This document shows positions 8,904 through 18,992 of a stretch of DNA of 64,000 nucleotides, one piece after another. A program made the translations under genes and the position numbers. This DNA comes from Collinsella aerofaciens. Its GTDB lineage: Bacteria > Actinomycetota > Coriobacteriia > Coriobacteriales > Coriobacteriaceae. Numbering within the stretch: position 1 is the first letter of the stretch; each line of letters begins with the position of its first letter. The notes beneath the pieces are model-generated. The model had not been told where the DNA came from and searched no databases. It saw only the letters and a program-made list of their open reading frames with translations. Location of the stretch: contig JAJXHK010000004.1 in the NCBI GenBank assembly GCA_021639365.1, positions 40,842 through 104,841 of the forward strand. The letters are read 5' to 3'.

Positions 8904-10889
8904 TTAGTTCTGCGAGAAAAAAGGAAACTGACGGGGATCCACCGGCGGATGCGGCATCGGCGTGCCCTGGGGTCCACCCTGCGGGCCACCCTGGCCGCCC
9001 ATCATCTTATCGATGGCGTCCTGGACCTCGCCCTCAAACTTCTTCATGCCCTCGTGCAGGCGGCGCTGGCCGTCCTCGGAGCGCAGCTCCTCCATCTGCT
9101 CGGGCGAAATACCCAGCAGCTCACCCAAAATGCCCATCATCTCACCGCGCATACGGTCACTCGTATCGTCGTCGGCAAAGCGACGCACCTCGGCGCGCGC
9201 CAGCGAATCAACCGTCATGCGCTCCTTGCCGTTGAGCCCCAGATCGGACCACGCAAGCATGTACGGCCAGGCGCGCTCGGCAAACGAACGGGCAGAGACG
9301 ATCGGCACCGTCGGCAGCATGCGGCGGGCGGCCTCGCCCTGACGCACGAGCATCAGCAGCAGCGAGCAGGCCTCAGGCTTGCCAGCGGCCATCGGGATGT
9401 CGTCGAAAGATCGATTGCGGTCCACGTGCGACTCGAGCGCACCATCGACCTCACCCGGCTCAAGCCCGCCGAGCAGCTGCGCCGCGCGGTCGAGCATATC
9501 GACCGGACCGTCGAGCGTCGAGAGCGCCTGCGCCAGCACTCGCTCCATACAATCTTCCACCGCGTTGAGCGTCACGAGCTCTTGGGGCACCACGGCAGAC
9601 GTGCGGTTGCGCACGCGCGCCACAAACTCAAGCGTCGACAGGTACACATCGCCAAAGGGCGCGTAATCGCCCTGGTAGCCGCCGCAAAGCGCCGGCGCCG
9701 CCAGCGCGTACTCGGTTTTGGACAGTGGGCTCAGCGCCATCGCACCCAGCTCGAGCGCCGTGTCCTCCAGCATGAGGCCCAGCGTGCGCGAGCGCAGACG
9801 CTCGGCATCGCCCGCCGACACGTCGCGATCGAGCACACGTGCCGCATCCGGTGCATCGCGCTCGACGGTGCGAATGTGCAGACGCTCGGCGATGGCGCGG
9901 ACGGCGGCACAGCGGGCAGCCTCGGCCTCTTCCTGCGCCGGCGTAAAGATACGGTTGCGCCCCAGCACCAGGCCAATCACATTACGCGGGCCCAGAGCGT
10001 CGACGGCCAGCGCCGCCAGCAGGGACGACGGCAAGTCACCCTCGAGTGCCACCACAGCACGCGACGCACCGTGGGCTCGGGCGTTGTCGCGCACGGCGAG
10101 CACCAGCGCCTGCCACAGCCACTCCTCGGAACGGAACTCGGGCAGTTCGTGATCTTCCAGGGCATCGAGCATCACGCCGCGCTGAATCTCCTGAACCAGC
10201 AGGCTCTCCTCAAAACACGGCGCCTGGGCCACCACGCGACCGCAGTCGTCGAGCACAAACGAACCGCCGGTATACACCGACTCGTCATAGGCACCGACCG
10301 GAGCCATGCAGGCAAACCACACGCTGCGCTTGGATGCGATCTTGCGGTAAGCGCCGCTGCGAACGGCGGCAATGGCAGCAGTCTCGCGGTCGGTCATGTC
10401 AAACGCGTTGAATTGGAAATACGCAATGAGGTCAACACCGGTCGGCAACATCTCGAGCTCGCGGTCCAAGTCAAAAATCACGGCGATGCGCACGCCGTCC
10501 ACGTCGAACACCGGCGGCGCCCAACGCGTGTCGTTGTTCTCGCCACGCTGCAGGGCAATGCTCGAACGCGCCGGCACCACATGACCGTCCTTGAGCATCA
10601 TGTAGTCGAGTAGCGGCTGGCCCTCAAACGAAACCGCCGCGGGCACGATGCAGATCATGTCAAGCTCCTGGATACGCTCGGCGACACCAGTCAAGCCGGC
10701 AAACATGTCGTGCTCAAAGTCGGCAGCGCCCACCAGGCCCCCGGGTATGGCGCCCATAAAGAGCGGAGCCGGAACGCACAGTACGCGCGCCCCGCGCTCG
10801 TGGGCCAGACGAGCCTGGTCCTCGATGCGGCCGCAAATGCCCTCAATATCACCCAGGCGCATATCGATCTGTGCAAGTGCGAGCTTCAT
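8904..10889 (-). CDS. Degenerate glutamine-dependent NAD synthetase homologue (probably catalytically inactive)
   Basis: 661 residues, ATG preceded by GGAAAGGG. The layout is that of glutamine-dependent NadE: an N-terminal nitrilase-fold glutaminase domain (residues about 1-260) and a C-terminal synthetase domain (about 280-590). The catalytic parts are lost. In the glutaminase the usual FPELAL block reads VPAPLF (Glu missing), the Lys position reads PARSSIALQ, and the Cys block ICED reads IFDLD. In the synthetase the ATP-pyrophosphatase motif SGGxDS reads EGDLPSS, followed by the well-kept LLAALAVDALG, and TGNKSE reads SPLSKTE. A Gly/Gln/Pro tail (GGQGGPQGGPQG) closes the protein. The frame is intact and long, so it is under selection for something other than NAD synthesis, by inference. 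A genuine NadE should exist elsewhere. Confidence 0.8.
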   Translation of the reverse strand: MKLALAQIDMRLGDIEGICGRIEDQARLAHERGARVLCVPAPLFMGAIPGGLVGAADFEHDMFAGLTGVAERIQELDMICIVPAAVSFEGQPLLDYMMLKDGHVVPARSSIALQRGENNDTRWAPPVFDVDGVRIAVIFDLDRELEMLPTGVDLIAYFQFNAFDMTDRETAAIAAVRSGAYRKIASKRSVWFACMAPVGAYDESVYTGGSFVLDDCGRVVAQAPCFEESLLVQEIQRGVMLDALEDHELPEFRSEEWLWQALVLAVRDNARAHGASRAVVALEGDLPSSLLAALAVDALGPRNVIGLVLGRNRIFTPAQEEAEAARCAAVRAIAERLHIRTVERDAPDAARVLDRDVSAGDAERLRSRTLGLMLEDTALELGAMALSPLSKTEYALAAPALCGGYQGDYAPFGDVYLSTLEFVARVRNRTSAVVPQELVTLNAVEDCMERVLAQALSTLDGPVDMLDRAAQLLGGLEPGEVDGALESHVDRNRSFDDIPMAAGKPEACSLLLMLVRQGEAARRMLPTVPIVSARSFAERAWPYMLAWSDLGLNGKERMTVDSLARAEVRRFADDDTSDRMRGEMMGILGELLGISPEQMEELRSEDGQRRLHEGMKKFEGEVQDAIDKMMGGQGGPQGGPQGTPMPHPPVDPRQFPFFSQN

Positions 10890-10927
10890 GGCTCAGCCCT
10901 TTCCGTCGTAAACCATCGTTGTCGTAG

Positions 10928-10960
10928 TAAAAGCGCCGGCCGCATGATGCAGTCGGCGCT
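10928..10960 (-). terminator. Rho-independent terminator after the superoxide reductase gene
   Basis: On the minus strand AGCGCCG and CGGCGCT (ends at 10960 and 10932) pair around a further partly paired GCAT/ATGC core, and TTTTACTAC follows. It sits about 45 bases beyond the stop at 11007. Confidence 0.7.
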
Positions 10961-11006
10961 CGCATGTGCATATGCTAGCTATGATACCCCGAGCGGGGGC
11001 GCGCTC

Positions 11007-11369
11007 CTAGAACGTCGCGGACCACAGCCCGTGCAGGTTGCAATAGGCATAGACGGTACCGGTCTTGGAGCCGCCGGCAAAAAACGTCGCGGGCTTCATG
11101 CCGGGCTCAAGGTAATGGACCTCTAAGCGGCCCTCGGCCTCAAGGGCGATCCACTCAATATAGTGCTCGGGCAGGCTGGGGTGCTCGACCGAGCCAACGC
11201 GTGCGCGAATCACGTGACCGTCGCGCTCGGTCTCGACAACAGGCACGTGCTTCTCGTGCGCCGCATCCTCAGTGTTTGCGGTCAGTTCCGTGCAACCGGC
11301 AGGGGTTGCAACGTCGTTGCCCAGGGCGGCAATGAGCTTGCCATCGGGGTCCTTAAAGAATTTCGCCAT
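11007..11369 (-). CDS. Superoxide reductase (desulfoferrodoxin/neelaredoxin family, single iron centre)
   Basis: 120 residues. It reduces superoxide to hydrogen peroxide at a mononuclear Fe(His4Cys) site, an anaerobe's alternative to superoxide dismutase. ATG 11369 has AAAGGAG upstream; the frame is open further 5' but not coding. The iron ligands are visible: H41 in HEKHVPVVE, H63 and H69 in EHPSLPEHYIEW, and Cys and His in YCNLHGLW at the C-terminus; the Glu-Lys pair before H41 is the usual EKH. The N-terminal rubredoxin-like FeCys4 domain of classical desulfoferrodoxin is absent. It is monocistronic. Confidence 0.93.
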   Translation of the reverse strand: MAKFFKDPDGKLIAALGNDVATPAGCTELTANTEDAAHEKHVPVVETERDGHVIRARVGSVEHPSLPEHYIEWIALEAEGRLEVHYLEPGMKPATFFAGGSKTGTVYAYCNLHGLWSATF

Positions 11370-11521
11370 GATGTTCTCCTTTGCTGATGTGCCAATATGT
11401 TCTTGATGGTTCTTATGCCCAAAGGCAGACAAACCATCCACGACATTGCAAATGAACACATAACGGGCGGGGACGATGGGGCAGCGTGTGCCATCCGCCC
11501 AGGCGGCCCCACCCGAGCGGG

Positions 11522-14500
11522 TTAGCGCCCGTCGCCGCCCAGCAGTGCCAGAACATCTTCGCGGGTAAACAGCGCCGACGAGATGCCGTCGCCGCCGAGC
11601 ACGCTGTTGACCAGGTCGCGCTTGGACTCCTGCATCTGCATAATGCGTTCCTCGATCGTATCCTTGGCGATGAGCTTGTACACGGTCACGGTATGTTGCT
11701 GGCCAATACGATGCGCGCGGTCGGTCGCTTGGTCCTGCGCCGCCACGTTCCACCACGGGTCGTAGTGGATGACCACGTCGGCCGCCGTCAGGTTAAGGCC
11801 CACGCCGCCCGCCTTGAGCGAAATCAAAAAGACCGGAACCTCGCCCGCTTGGAACTGCGCGACCATCTTGGCGCGGCTCTCCTTAGACGAAGCGCCCGTG
11901 AGCTTAAGAAAGGCGATGTCCTCCTTGGCCAAGCGCTTACCGATGATATCGAGCATACCCGTAAACTGGCTGAACAACAGGATGCGATGCCCGCCGTCGA
12001 GTGCGCCGTGCACGAGCTCCATACACGTATCGAGCTTGGCGCTCCCCGCCTTGTAATCCTCGTAGTGTAGACGCGGGTCGCAGCAGATCTGGCGCAGCTT
12101 GGTGAGCTCGGCGAGCACCTTGAGCTTGTCTTTCTTAAACTCCCCAGCCTCGCGGTGCTGCACCTGCTGGGCGATGCGGTCCTGGTTGGCCAGGTAGAGC
12201 TTGCGCTGCTCGCCGGTGAGCTGTGCCATGACGGTGTCCTCGATCTTTTCGGGCAGATCGGCCACCACGTCTTCCTTAACACGGCGCAGCACAAACGGCG
12301 ACACGAGCGCCTGCAGGCGAGCGGCGCTGTCGCCCTCGGCGTGCTCGACCGGGCTTTCGAAGCGTTTTGCAAACGACTCGCGCGTGCCCAGCAGGCCCGG
12401 CATCAAAAAGTCGAAGATGCTCCAGAGCTCGGACAAGCGGTTTTCGATGGGCGTGCCCGTCAGGGCAAAGCGCACGCCGGCAGGCAGACGTTTGGCAGCC
12501 CGCGCCACCTGCGTGAGCGGGTTTTTAATGTACTGGGCCTCGTCGAGCACCACGCGGGCAAAGTCCTGCTCGACGTACTCGTCGATATCGCGCCGCATAA
12601 GGTCATACGACGTCACGACCACGTTATGCTCGGCCACGCCGGCAATCTGCACGCGGCGTTGAGCCTTGGTGCCCACGATGGCGCACACATCGAGCGACGG
12701 CGCAAAGCGCTCCAGCTCGGCAGTCCAGTTGTACACGAGTGAGGCCGGGCATACCACGAGCGTGGGCTTGGTGTCCCCCGCCTCCACGCGCGCCAGGATA
12801 TGCGCGATCATCTGTAGCGTTTTGCCCAGACCCATGTCGTCGGCCAAGATACCGCCCAGACCCAGGTGTTCGAGCGAGCCGAGCCACTGGTATCCGTCGA
12901 CCTGGTAGCCGCGCATCGTTGCCTTGAGCGATGCCGGCACCGTAAAGTCCATCTTGCCGAGCGTGTCCAGGCGCTCGACGGTGCGGCGGAACGCGGCGTC
13001 GCGATCGGCCTCAAGCGCCGATGTGCGTGCGAGCATGCTATCGACAAATAGGGTGCTCGATGCGGGAAGCAACACGCCGTCGAGCAGGTCGACGGCATCG
13101 ACACCCAGATCTTCGGCAAGGCCAAACGCGGCGCGCGCTCCCTCATCCAGGCGCACAATGTCGCCGGACGTCAGACGCGCAAACGTCTGGTGGCGCTTGT
13201 ACGAGTCCAGATAGATGGCAAGATCTGCCGCCGAAAGCCCGCTCGCGCCCAGCTCAACATCGAGTAGGTTGCTCTTGACGGTGGCACGCACCGAAAGCTT
13301 GGGCGCAGGGCGGACCGAGATCTGGCGCAGGCGGTCGCTGAGCATGACCTCGCCCAGCTCGGACAGGGCAGACAGGCCCTCGGTCAGCAAATGAAACAGG
13401 CTCTCGTCATCGCGTTCCTCAAACGCCAGGCCGCCCTCGTAAAAGTCGAAATACAGGGCCGCCGTGTCCATAACGCGAAACTCTGCCACCTCGTCGCGCG
13501 GCGGCACGCCGGGGCGCTGCTCTTCGAAGGGGCTGCCCGGAGCGCCCAGGCTAAAGAGATCCGCCGACCAATCGCCGTAGGTAACCGTAATTTTGCAGGT
13601 CACGAGCCCATCGTCGACGCCGATTGCCATGGCAAAGCTCGGCTCGGGCGCCACGGTATCGAGCGCGGCGGGCGCGGTAAGGTCGGTATAGTCGCGCAAA
13701 ATGGGCAGCGCCATACGGCAGAACTCCCCCACCTGCTCGGCGGCAATATGGGCGGGCGTGCGGCACGGCAGCAAGCGTGACAAAAAAGGTGCGGCATGCT
13801 GAGCAAATGCAGCGTCGGTACGGCGCGCGCGGCGCGTGTCAACCAAGTAGGCGGCATCGCCCGACGCAAAGCAGTACATATCGGCGGGCAGGCGCAGGTC
13901 ATAGCTACCACCAGCCGCCGGCGCGATTTTGGCGGCAAGGAGCGGCGGGCGCTTAGCCAGCGCCTCGTCCTCCCCTTCCGGAGGCACCTCAACCGCCACG
14001 TCATAGGTGCGATGCGTCGTCGTCCCCCGCGACCAGGCGGGCTCAAAGGAGATGGTCTGGCCGCGCAGCAGGTCCAGCACATATACGATGCTATGCTCGG
14101 ACAGCGGCAACTGACGCTCGGCAACAAAACCGCCGCGGGCAAAGTCGTACGACGCCGAACGCGAGCTTGTGATGTCATCGAGATAGGCAACTGTCGTCAC
14201 AACAAGGTTGAGCAGCTTTGTCGACACGTCTTCGAAGGCTTCGGGCGTATGGACAAACGTGAGCTTCTTGCCGTACGAGAACGTGCCGCCGCGCACGTAG
14301 GCATCGGCCATGCCGTCGATGTCCTTGACCACGTAGGAGACCGATCCACAGCGAATGCGGAACTCGAGCGCCCAGCTAAAGCGGTCAGCGAACAGCGGAT
14401 TGTAGTACGGCACCAACGAGGGCTCCAACGCCGCTTTGGGGGCGTCGGGATCAACGGCACCGGCAAGCTTGCGGCGCATGCTCGCCAGCTCATCCATGCG

Positions 14501-14986
14501 CGCGTCCGAAAGATCGGAAAGCGCCGCCACAAGGCTCGGGCTCGTGGGGACGGGCGCCGGGAAGGGAAAGTTGGGGTTGACGGCCGGCGCGGCGGACGCG
14601 GCGCGCGCGGGCTGTTTCGACTGCGCCGTAAACGTGCGAACCGGCGTGCGCAAACCTTCGACGGGCTCGGCGCCGCTGGCATCCAAATACGCCAGCGCCG
14701 TGGCAATAGCGTGCTTACACATACCGGGATAGCGGTATGCGGCGGGGCAGTCGCAGTCGTAGTCGATAACCTCGTGCTCGTCCATGTCGAGCGCCACGTG
14801 CGTCTTGTACAGGTCACCGCGCGAGCCGCGCACCGTGCCCTCGACCGTCACGTTTTTGGAGAAGCGCGAGCCGCTGTCCTCGATCGACAGCACGGCACCG
14901 TTGAGCATGAGCGAACGCCCCTTCATAAAGGTGCCGCTCAACGCCGCCTCTTTGCGAAGCGCCTGCACAAACGTCCCCTGCGCCAT
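11522..14986 (-). CDS. SWIM zinc-finger SNF2-family helicase/ATPase
   Basis: 1154 residues; the start at 14986 has GGAGG five bases upstream. SNF2 proteins are ATP-driven double-stranded DNA translocases. The N-terminus has a SWIM zinc finger (about residues 60-90: CDCPAAY ... CKHAIATAL), then a long middle region, and the two-lobed ATPase motor in the C-terminal half. Motor motifs are Walker A DDMGLGKTLQ, the DEAH-type box LDEAQYIKNP, LTGTPIENRLSELW, FSQFTGMLDI, LKAGGVGLNLTAADVVIHYDPWWN and QATDRAHRIGQ. This architecture is common in Gram-positive and actinobacterial genomes (HepA-like); a role in transcription or DNA repair is assumed but unproven. It ends 28 bases after dnaE's neighbour block and lies next to dnaE and addAB. 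Confidence 0.93.
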   Translation of the reverse strand: MAQGTFVQALRKEAALSGTFMKGRSLMLNGAVLSIEDSGSRFSKNVTVEGTVRGSRGDLYKTHVALDMDEHEVIDYDCDCPAAYRYPGMCKHAIATALAYLDASGAEPVEGLRTPVRTFTAQSKQPARAASAAPAVNPNFPFPAPVPTSPSLVAALSDLSDARMDELASMRRKLAGAVDPDAPKAALEPSLVPYYNPLFADRFSWALEFRIRCGSVSYVVKDIDGMADAYVRGGTFSYGKKLTFVHTPEAFEDVSTKLLNLVVTTVAYLDDITSSRSASYDFARGGFVAERQLPLSEHSIVYVLDLLRGQTISFEPAWSRGTTTHRTYDVAVEVPPEGEDEALAKRPPLLAAKIAPAAGGSYDLRLPADMYCFASGDAAYLVDTRRARRTDAAFAQHAAPFLSRLLPCRTPAHIAAEQVGEFCRMALPILRDYTDLTAPAALDTVAPEPSFAMAIGVDDGLVTCKITVTYGDWSADLFSLGAPGSPFEEQRPGVPPRDEVAEFRVMDTAALYFDFYEGGLAFEERDDESLFHLLTEGLSALSELGEVMLSDRLRQISVRPAPKLSVRATVKSNLLDVELGASGLSAADLAIYLDSYKRHQTFARLTSGDIVRLDEGARAAFGLAEDLGVDAVDLLDGVLLPASSTLFVDSMLARTSALEADRDAAFRRTVERLDTLGKMDFTVPASLKATMRGYQVDGYQWLGSLEHLGLGGILADDMGLGKTLQMIAHILARVEAGDTKPTLVVCPASLVYNWTAELERFAPSLDVCAIVGTKAQRRVQIAGVAEHNVVVTSYDLMRRDIDEYVEQDFARVVLDEAQYIKNPLTQVARAAKRLPAGVRFALTGTPIENRLSELWSIFDFLMPGLLGTRESFAKRFESPVEHAEGDSAARLQALVSPFVLRRVKEDVVADLPEKIEDTVMAQLTGEQRKLYLANQDRIAQQVQHREAGEFKKDKLKVLAELTKLRQICCDPRLHYEDYKAGSAKLDTCMELVHGALDGGHRILLFSQFTGMLDIIGKRLAKEDIAFLKLTGASSKESRAKMVAQFQAGEVPVFLISLKAGGVGLNLTAADVVIHYDPWWNVAAQDQATDRAHRIGQQHTVTVYKLIAKDTIEERIMQMQESKRDLVNSVLGGDGISSALFTREDVLALLGGDGR

Positions 14987-15014
14987 CACTTCCTCCAATC
15001 TCACCCGGGGTAGC

Positions 15015-18000
15015 TTAGATCACCGTCACGCGACCCTGGTTACCCACAATGGCCTTGGCCTCGGCCAGCAGCGGAATCGAACGCGCGTTGACCTTGGCAG
15101 GTACCTCGGCACGCAGCACGCGCCCGTCCACCTGCTCGATAAAGATCTCCACGCGGTCGCCGCCCGGGTTAGCGGTGAGCACCGTGGCCAGGCGCGCCAT
15201 ATTGCCCTGGCTAAAGCGGCTGTTGGGCACCATGACCTCAAATACCTTGGGCTTGTTGTTCTCCTCGTTGAGCTCGAGCGGCACAATCTCCTGCGCGATG
15301 ATCTGGTCGCCGCGGTCCGAGCGCTCAAGTTTGCCCTTGATGCGCACAAAGGCGTCGGACAGCTGCGCGCCGGTCTCGGGATCGACCTCGCCGTACAGGT
15401 ACCCCTCGGCCTCCTTGTAGGTCTTGGGGAACACCACGACCGTGGCCTCGCCTTCCATGTCCTCGAGCTGCACGATGCCCATGGGGTCACCGTTTTTGGT
15501 CACGCGCTTGGACACGCTCGAGACCATGCCGGCCCACCACAGCGCCTTACCCTCGGGAATCTCCTGGTTGATGGTGCCGCCCGTAGGATTCTGAACTTCG
15601 TAGCCGGTGTCGATCTGCGAGAACGAAAAGTCGCGCGCCTTGGCTAGCGCATACTCAAACGGGCGCAGCGGGTGGTCCGAGACATAGATGCCCAGAACCT
15701 CCTTCTCCTGGCTCAGCTTAAGGTGGCGGTCCCATTCCTGGCCGTCCGGATCGGGCACGCTGACCTCGAAGCCCGAGCCCTCAACGTCGCCAAACATATC
15801 GAAGAACGAGGTCTGGCCGCTCGCGCGGTCCTTCTGGCGCTTTACCGCGGCGTCGATGATGTTCTCGGGGTTGTTCTTGTCCACAAAGTGCATCATCTGG
15901 CGGCGCGGATACCCCGTGGAGTCGAAGGCGCCTGCCTTGATGAGCGATTCGATCACGCGGCGGTTGGCCTGGCTCGAGTCCACGCGCTCGACAAAGTCGT
16001 GCAGCGTCTTAAACGGACCGCCCGCCTCGCGCTCGGCGATAATCGCCTGCGCCACGCCGGTACCCACGCCGCGGATGCCGGCCAGACCAAAGCGCACGCC
16101 CTCCTTGGTAGCCGTGAACTCGGTACCGGACTCGTTGACATCTGGCGACAGCACGGGGATGCCGTCGTGACGGCACGCCGAGACGTAGTGCACGATCTTG
16201 TCGGTCTTACCCGTATAGGACGTCAGAACGGCCGCCATGTACTCGTGCGGATAGTGCGCCTTGAGCCACGCCGTCTGCATAACCAGAATGGCGTAGCCGG
16301 CGGAGTGCGACTTGTTGAAGGCGTAGGATGCGAACTCGAGAACATCGTCCCAAATCTTCTGGGCGACCTCGCGCGTGTAGTTGTTCTTGATAGCGCCGTT
16401 CATCCAGTGGTCGTAGGTGGTCTCGTCCGAGCCATCCTCCCAGTGGAGCACCGTCGACGTGAGCAGCTTAATCTTTTTCTTAGCCACGGGCTTACGGATA
16501 CGCGAGTCCGATTCGCCCTTGGAGAAGCCACACATCTCGACGGAGATGAGCATAACCTGCTCCTGGTAGACCATAGTGCCGTAAGTTTCGCCCAGGATGT
16601 CGTCCAGGCGGTCGTCGTAGGAAACCGCCGGCTCCTTGCCGTTCATGCGGTTGATGTAGGACGAAACCATGCCGGCGCCCAGCGGGCCCGGGCGGTACAG
16701 GGCGATCAATGCTACGACGTGCTTGTACTCGGTGGGCTTCATGTTCTTGATCGTGGCCGTCATGCCGGCGGACTCGACCTGGAAGACGCCGGCGGTATGG
16801 CCGGAGCCCATGAGCTTAAAGATCTCGGGGTCGTCAAAGGGGATCTCTTCCTCTTTGATGTCGATGCCGAAGTTCTTTTTGATGTTTGCCTTGGCCTTAG
16901 AGATAACCGTCAGCGTGCGCAGGCCCAAGAAGTCCATCTTGAGCAGGCCCATGTCGGCAACGGTATGACCCTCGTACTGGGTAATCTCGACGCCGCCCTT
17001 GGTGTCGAGTTTGGTGGGCACGTGCTCGTTGACGGGGTCGCGGCAGATCAGAACGGCGCACGCGTGCACGCCCTCGCCACGGGTGAGGCCCTCGATCGAG
17101 AGCGCCGTGTCGATGATGCGGCGGGCGTCGTCATCCTTTTTATAGGCCTCGGCAAAGTCGGGGTTAAACAGATCCTCTTTGCCGGGTTGCTTGTCGAGCA
17201 CCTGCTTGAGTTTGACCTTGGGGTCGCTCGAGACCATCTTGGACAGGCGCTGGCCCATGTAGACCGGGTAGTCCAGGACGCGCGCGGCGTCGTTGATGGC
17301 CTGTTTGGCCTTAATGGTCGAGTAGGTGATGACGTGGGTGACCTTCTCGGGGCCGTAAAGCTGGCGAACGTGCTCCACGACCTCGAGGCGCCGCTCATCG
17401 TCGAAGTCCATATCGATATCGGGCATCTCGGTACGCTGCGGGGACAGGAACCTCTCGAACATCAGGCCGTTCTCGAGCGGGTCGAACGCGGTGATGTTCA
17501 TGGCGTAGGCGACGATAGCGCCGGCGGCCGAGCCACGGCCGGGGCCGACGCCGATGCCGTTGTCCTTGGCCCATTGCACGTACTCGGCGACGATGAGGAA
17601 GTAGGCGGCAAAGCCCTTGTCGCAAATGACCTTGTATTCGTACTCAAAGCGCTCTTTGATGTTGACGCCACCGATCTCGCGCGTGGCCCAGTCGTCACCA
17701 TAGTGCTGGCGCAGGCCCTTCTCGCACTCGCGGCGGAACTGGCTCTCGTGTGTCTCGCCGGGGTCGAGCAGCGGGAAGCGCGGCAGGATGATGGAGTCCC
17801 AGTCCAGCTCTACGTAGCACTTGTCGGCGATCTCGAGCGTGTTGTCGCAGGCCTCGGGGCAATACGGGAACATCGCCCGCATCTCCTCCTCGGTCTTCAT
17901 ATAAAACTCCGAGCCGGTCATGCGCATGCGGTTGGGGTCGTCGACCTTGGCGTTCATACCGATGCACATGATGACGTCCTGCACCGGCGCGTCCTCGCGG

Positions 18001-18818
18001 CGCAGGTAGTGGAAGTCGTTGGTGGCAATGACCTTGACGCCCACCTGCTTGGCGATATCGATGAGCGTGCGGTCCATCTGCTCGTCGGTCAGGCCGTTGT
18101 CGGTGGTAATGCCGTGTTCCTGGATCTCGATGTAGAAGTCGCCGGGGTCAAAGGTATCGCGGAAGGTCTCGGCCCACTTGATGGCGCCTTCCATGTCGCC
18201 GCGGTCGATGTACTTGGGGATGATGCCCGCGATGCAGGCGCTCGTGCAGATCATGCCCTTGGCGTGGCGGCGCAGGTTGTCGAGCGTCACACGCGGCTTG
18301 TAGTAAAAGCCCTGCACGGCGGCCTCGGAGACCGTCTGCATCAGGTTGACGTAGCCCTCCTGGTCCTTGGCCAGAAGGATCATGTGGTAGAGCTCGGGCT
18401 TATGGTCGCGGGCGAGCGTCTCGTCCGGCGTAAAGTAGACCTCGCAGCCAAAGATGGGCTTGATGACCAGCGGCGGCTTGAGCTCGTCGATATTGCCTTT
18501 CTCGTCCCACATGGCCATGTCCTTCACATACTGGGCATGCTCGCGCGGGTTTTCCTCGGGATCGGGCTCCGCCAGCTCGTCGCGGCGGTCCTTTTCCAAG
18601 AAGGCCTTGTCGTGACTCCAAGTTTTGTACTCGGGTGTGTTGTGGTTGACGGCGTCGCAGGCCAGCGCCAGGTCGGGCACGCCATACATGTAGCCGTGGT
18701 CGGTAATGGCGACGGCGGGCATGCCCAGCTCTACGGCGCGGTTGACCATATCCTGGATACGGGTTGCGCCGTCGAGCATGGAGAAGACGGTGTGGTTGTG
18801 CAGATGGACGAATGCCAT
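15015..18818 (-). CDS. dnaE: DNA polymerase III alpha subunit DnaE
   Basis: 1267 residues, somewhat longer than the common ~1160. It is the replicative polymerase subunit. ATG 18818 has CGGAG upstream. Domains in order: PHP (FVHLHNHTVFSMLDG, AITDHGYMYG; residues 1-330, with an acidic insertion DPEENPREHAQY near 85 that explains the extra length), palm with GPGRGSAAGAIV and PDIDMDFDDERR, fingers (GVHACAVLICRDPV, MDFLGLRTLTVI, GVFQVESAGM), tandem helix-hairpin-helix (IRGVGTGVAQAI) and an OB fold near 1060-1160. It is followed on the same strand by the SNF2 gene, 28 bases downstream. Confidence 0.97.
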   Translation of the reverse strand: MAFVHLHNHTVFSMLDGATRIQDMVNRAVELGMPAVAITDHGYMYGVPDLALACDAVNHNTPEYKTWSHDKAFLEKDRRDELAEPDPEENPREHAQYVKDMAMWDEKGNIDELKPPLVIKPIFGCEVYFTPDETLARDHKPELYHMILLAKDQEGYVNLMQTVSEAAVQGFYYKPRVTLDNLRRHAKGMICTSACIAGIIPKYIDRGDMEGAIKWAETFRDTFDPGDFYIEIQEHGITTDNGLTDEQMDRTLIDIAKQVGVKVIATNDFHYLRREDAPVQDVIMCIGMNAKVDDPNRMRMTGSEFYMKTEEEMRAMFPYCPEACDNTLEIADKCYVELDWDSIILPRFPLLDPGETHESQFRRECEKGLRQHYGDDWATREIGGVNIKERFEYEYKVICDKGFAAYFLIVAEYVQWAKDNGIGVGPGRGSAAGAIVAYAMNITAFDPLENGLMFERFLSPQRTEMPDIDMDFDDERRLEVVEHVRQLYGPEKVTHVITYSTIKAKQAINDAARVLDYPVYMGQRLSKMVSSDPKVKLKQVLDKQPGKEDLFNPDFAEAYKKDDDARRIIDTALSIEGLTRGEGVHACAVLICRDPVNEHVPTKLDTKGGVEITQYEGHTVADMGLLKMDFLGLRTLTVISKAKANIKKNFGIDIKEEEIPFDDPEIFKLMGSGHTAGVFQVESAGMTATIKNMKPTEYKHVVALIALYRPGPLGAGMVSSYINRMNGKEPAVSYDDRLDDILGETYGTMVYQEQVMLISVEMCGFSKGESDSRIRKPVAKKKIKLLTSTVLHWEDGSDETTYDHWMNGAIKNNYTREVAQKIWDDVLEFASYAFNKSHSAGYAILVMQTAWLKAHYPHEYMAAVLTSYTGKTDKIVHYVSACRHDGIPVLSPDVNESGTEFTATKEGVRFGLAGIRGVGTGVAQAIIAEREAGGPFKTLHDFVERVDSSQANRRVIESLIKAGAFDSTGYPRRQMMHFVDKNNPENIIDAAVKRQKDRASGQTSFFDMFGDVEGSGFEVSVPDPDGQEWDRHLKLSQEKEVLGIYVSDHPLRPFEYALAKARDFSFSQIDTGYEVQNPTGGTINQEIPEGKALWWAGMVSSVSKRVTKNGDPMGIVQLEDMEGEATVVVFPKTYKEAEGYLYGEVDPETGAQLSDAFVRIKGKLERSDRGDQIIAQEIVPLELNEENNKPKVFEVMVPNSRFSQGNMARLATVLTANPGGDRVEIFIEQVDGRVLRAEVPAKVNARSIPLLAEAKAIVGNQGRVTVI

Positions 18819-18918
18819 GTGATGAGCTCCGATGCGGGTTCGTGTTCTGACTGAACGATTTTACCGCACGGCGCGGACGGCACCCGAACCTAGCCAAACC
18901 CACACGGCTCCTATTGAG

Positions 18919-18981
18919 TTGCGGTGAAATACGGACTGTTTGGCGGCTTTTTTGGCCAAAACAGTCCGTATTCCACCGCAA
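18919..18981. repeat. Intergenic palindrome, family A, copy 1
   Basis: A 23-bp arm beginning TTGCGGTGAAATACGGACTG (18919-18941) is matched by its complement at 18959-18981 with one mismatch, and pairing continues into the loop (TTTGGC with GCCAAA). It lies between addA and dnaE. A second copy, with the same GCGGTGAAATA...GGACTGTTT core, is at 29959-30026. Confidence 0.85.
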
Positions 18982-18992
18982 GTTATTGAGGG

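Noticed and set aside
11370..11756. N-terminal extension of the superoxide reductase frame
   Set aside because: The extension overlaps the SNF2 gene end in another frame, whereas ATG 11369 has a good ribosome-binding site and matches the family start.
15672..18854. Long plus-strand open frame of about 1060 codons
   Set aside because: It is antisense to dnaE, has a composition typical of reverse-frame translation in high-GC DNA, and lacks a ribosome-binding site.
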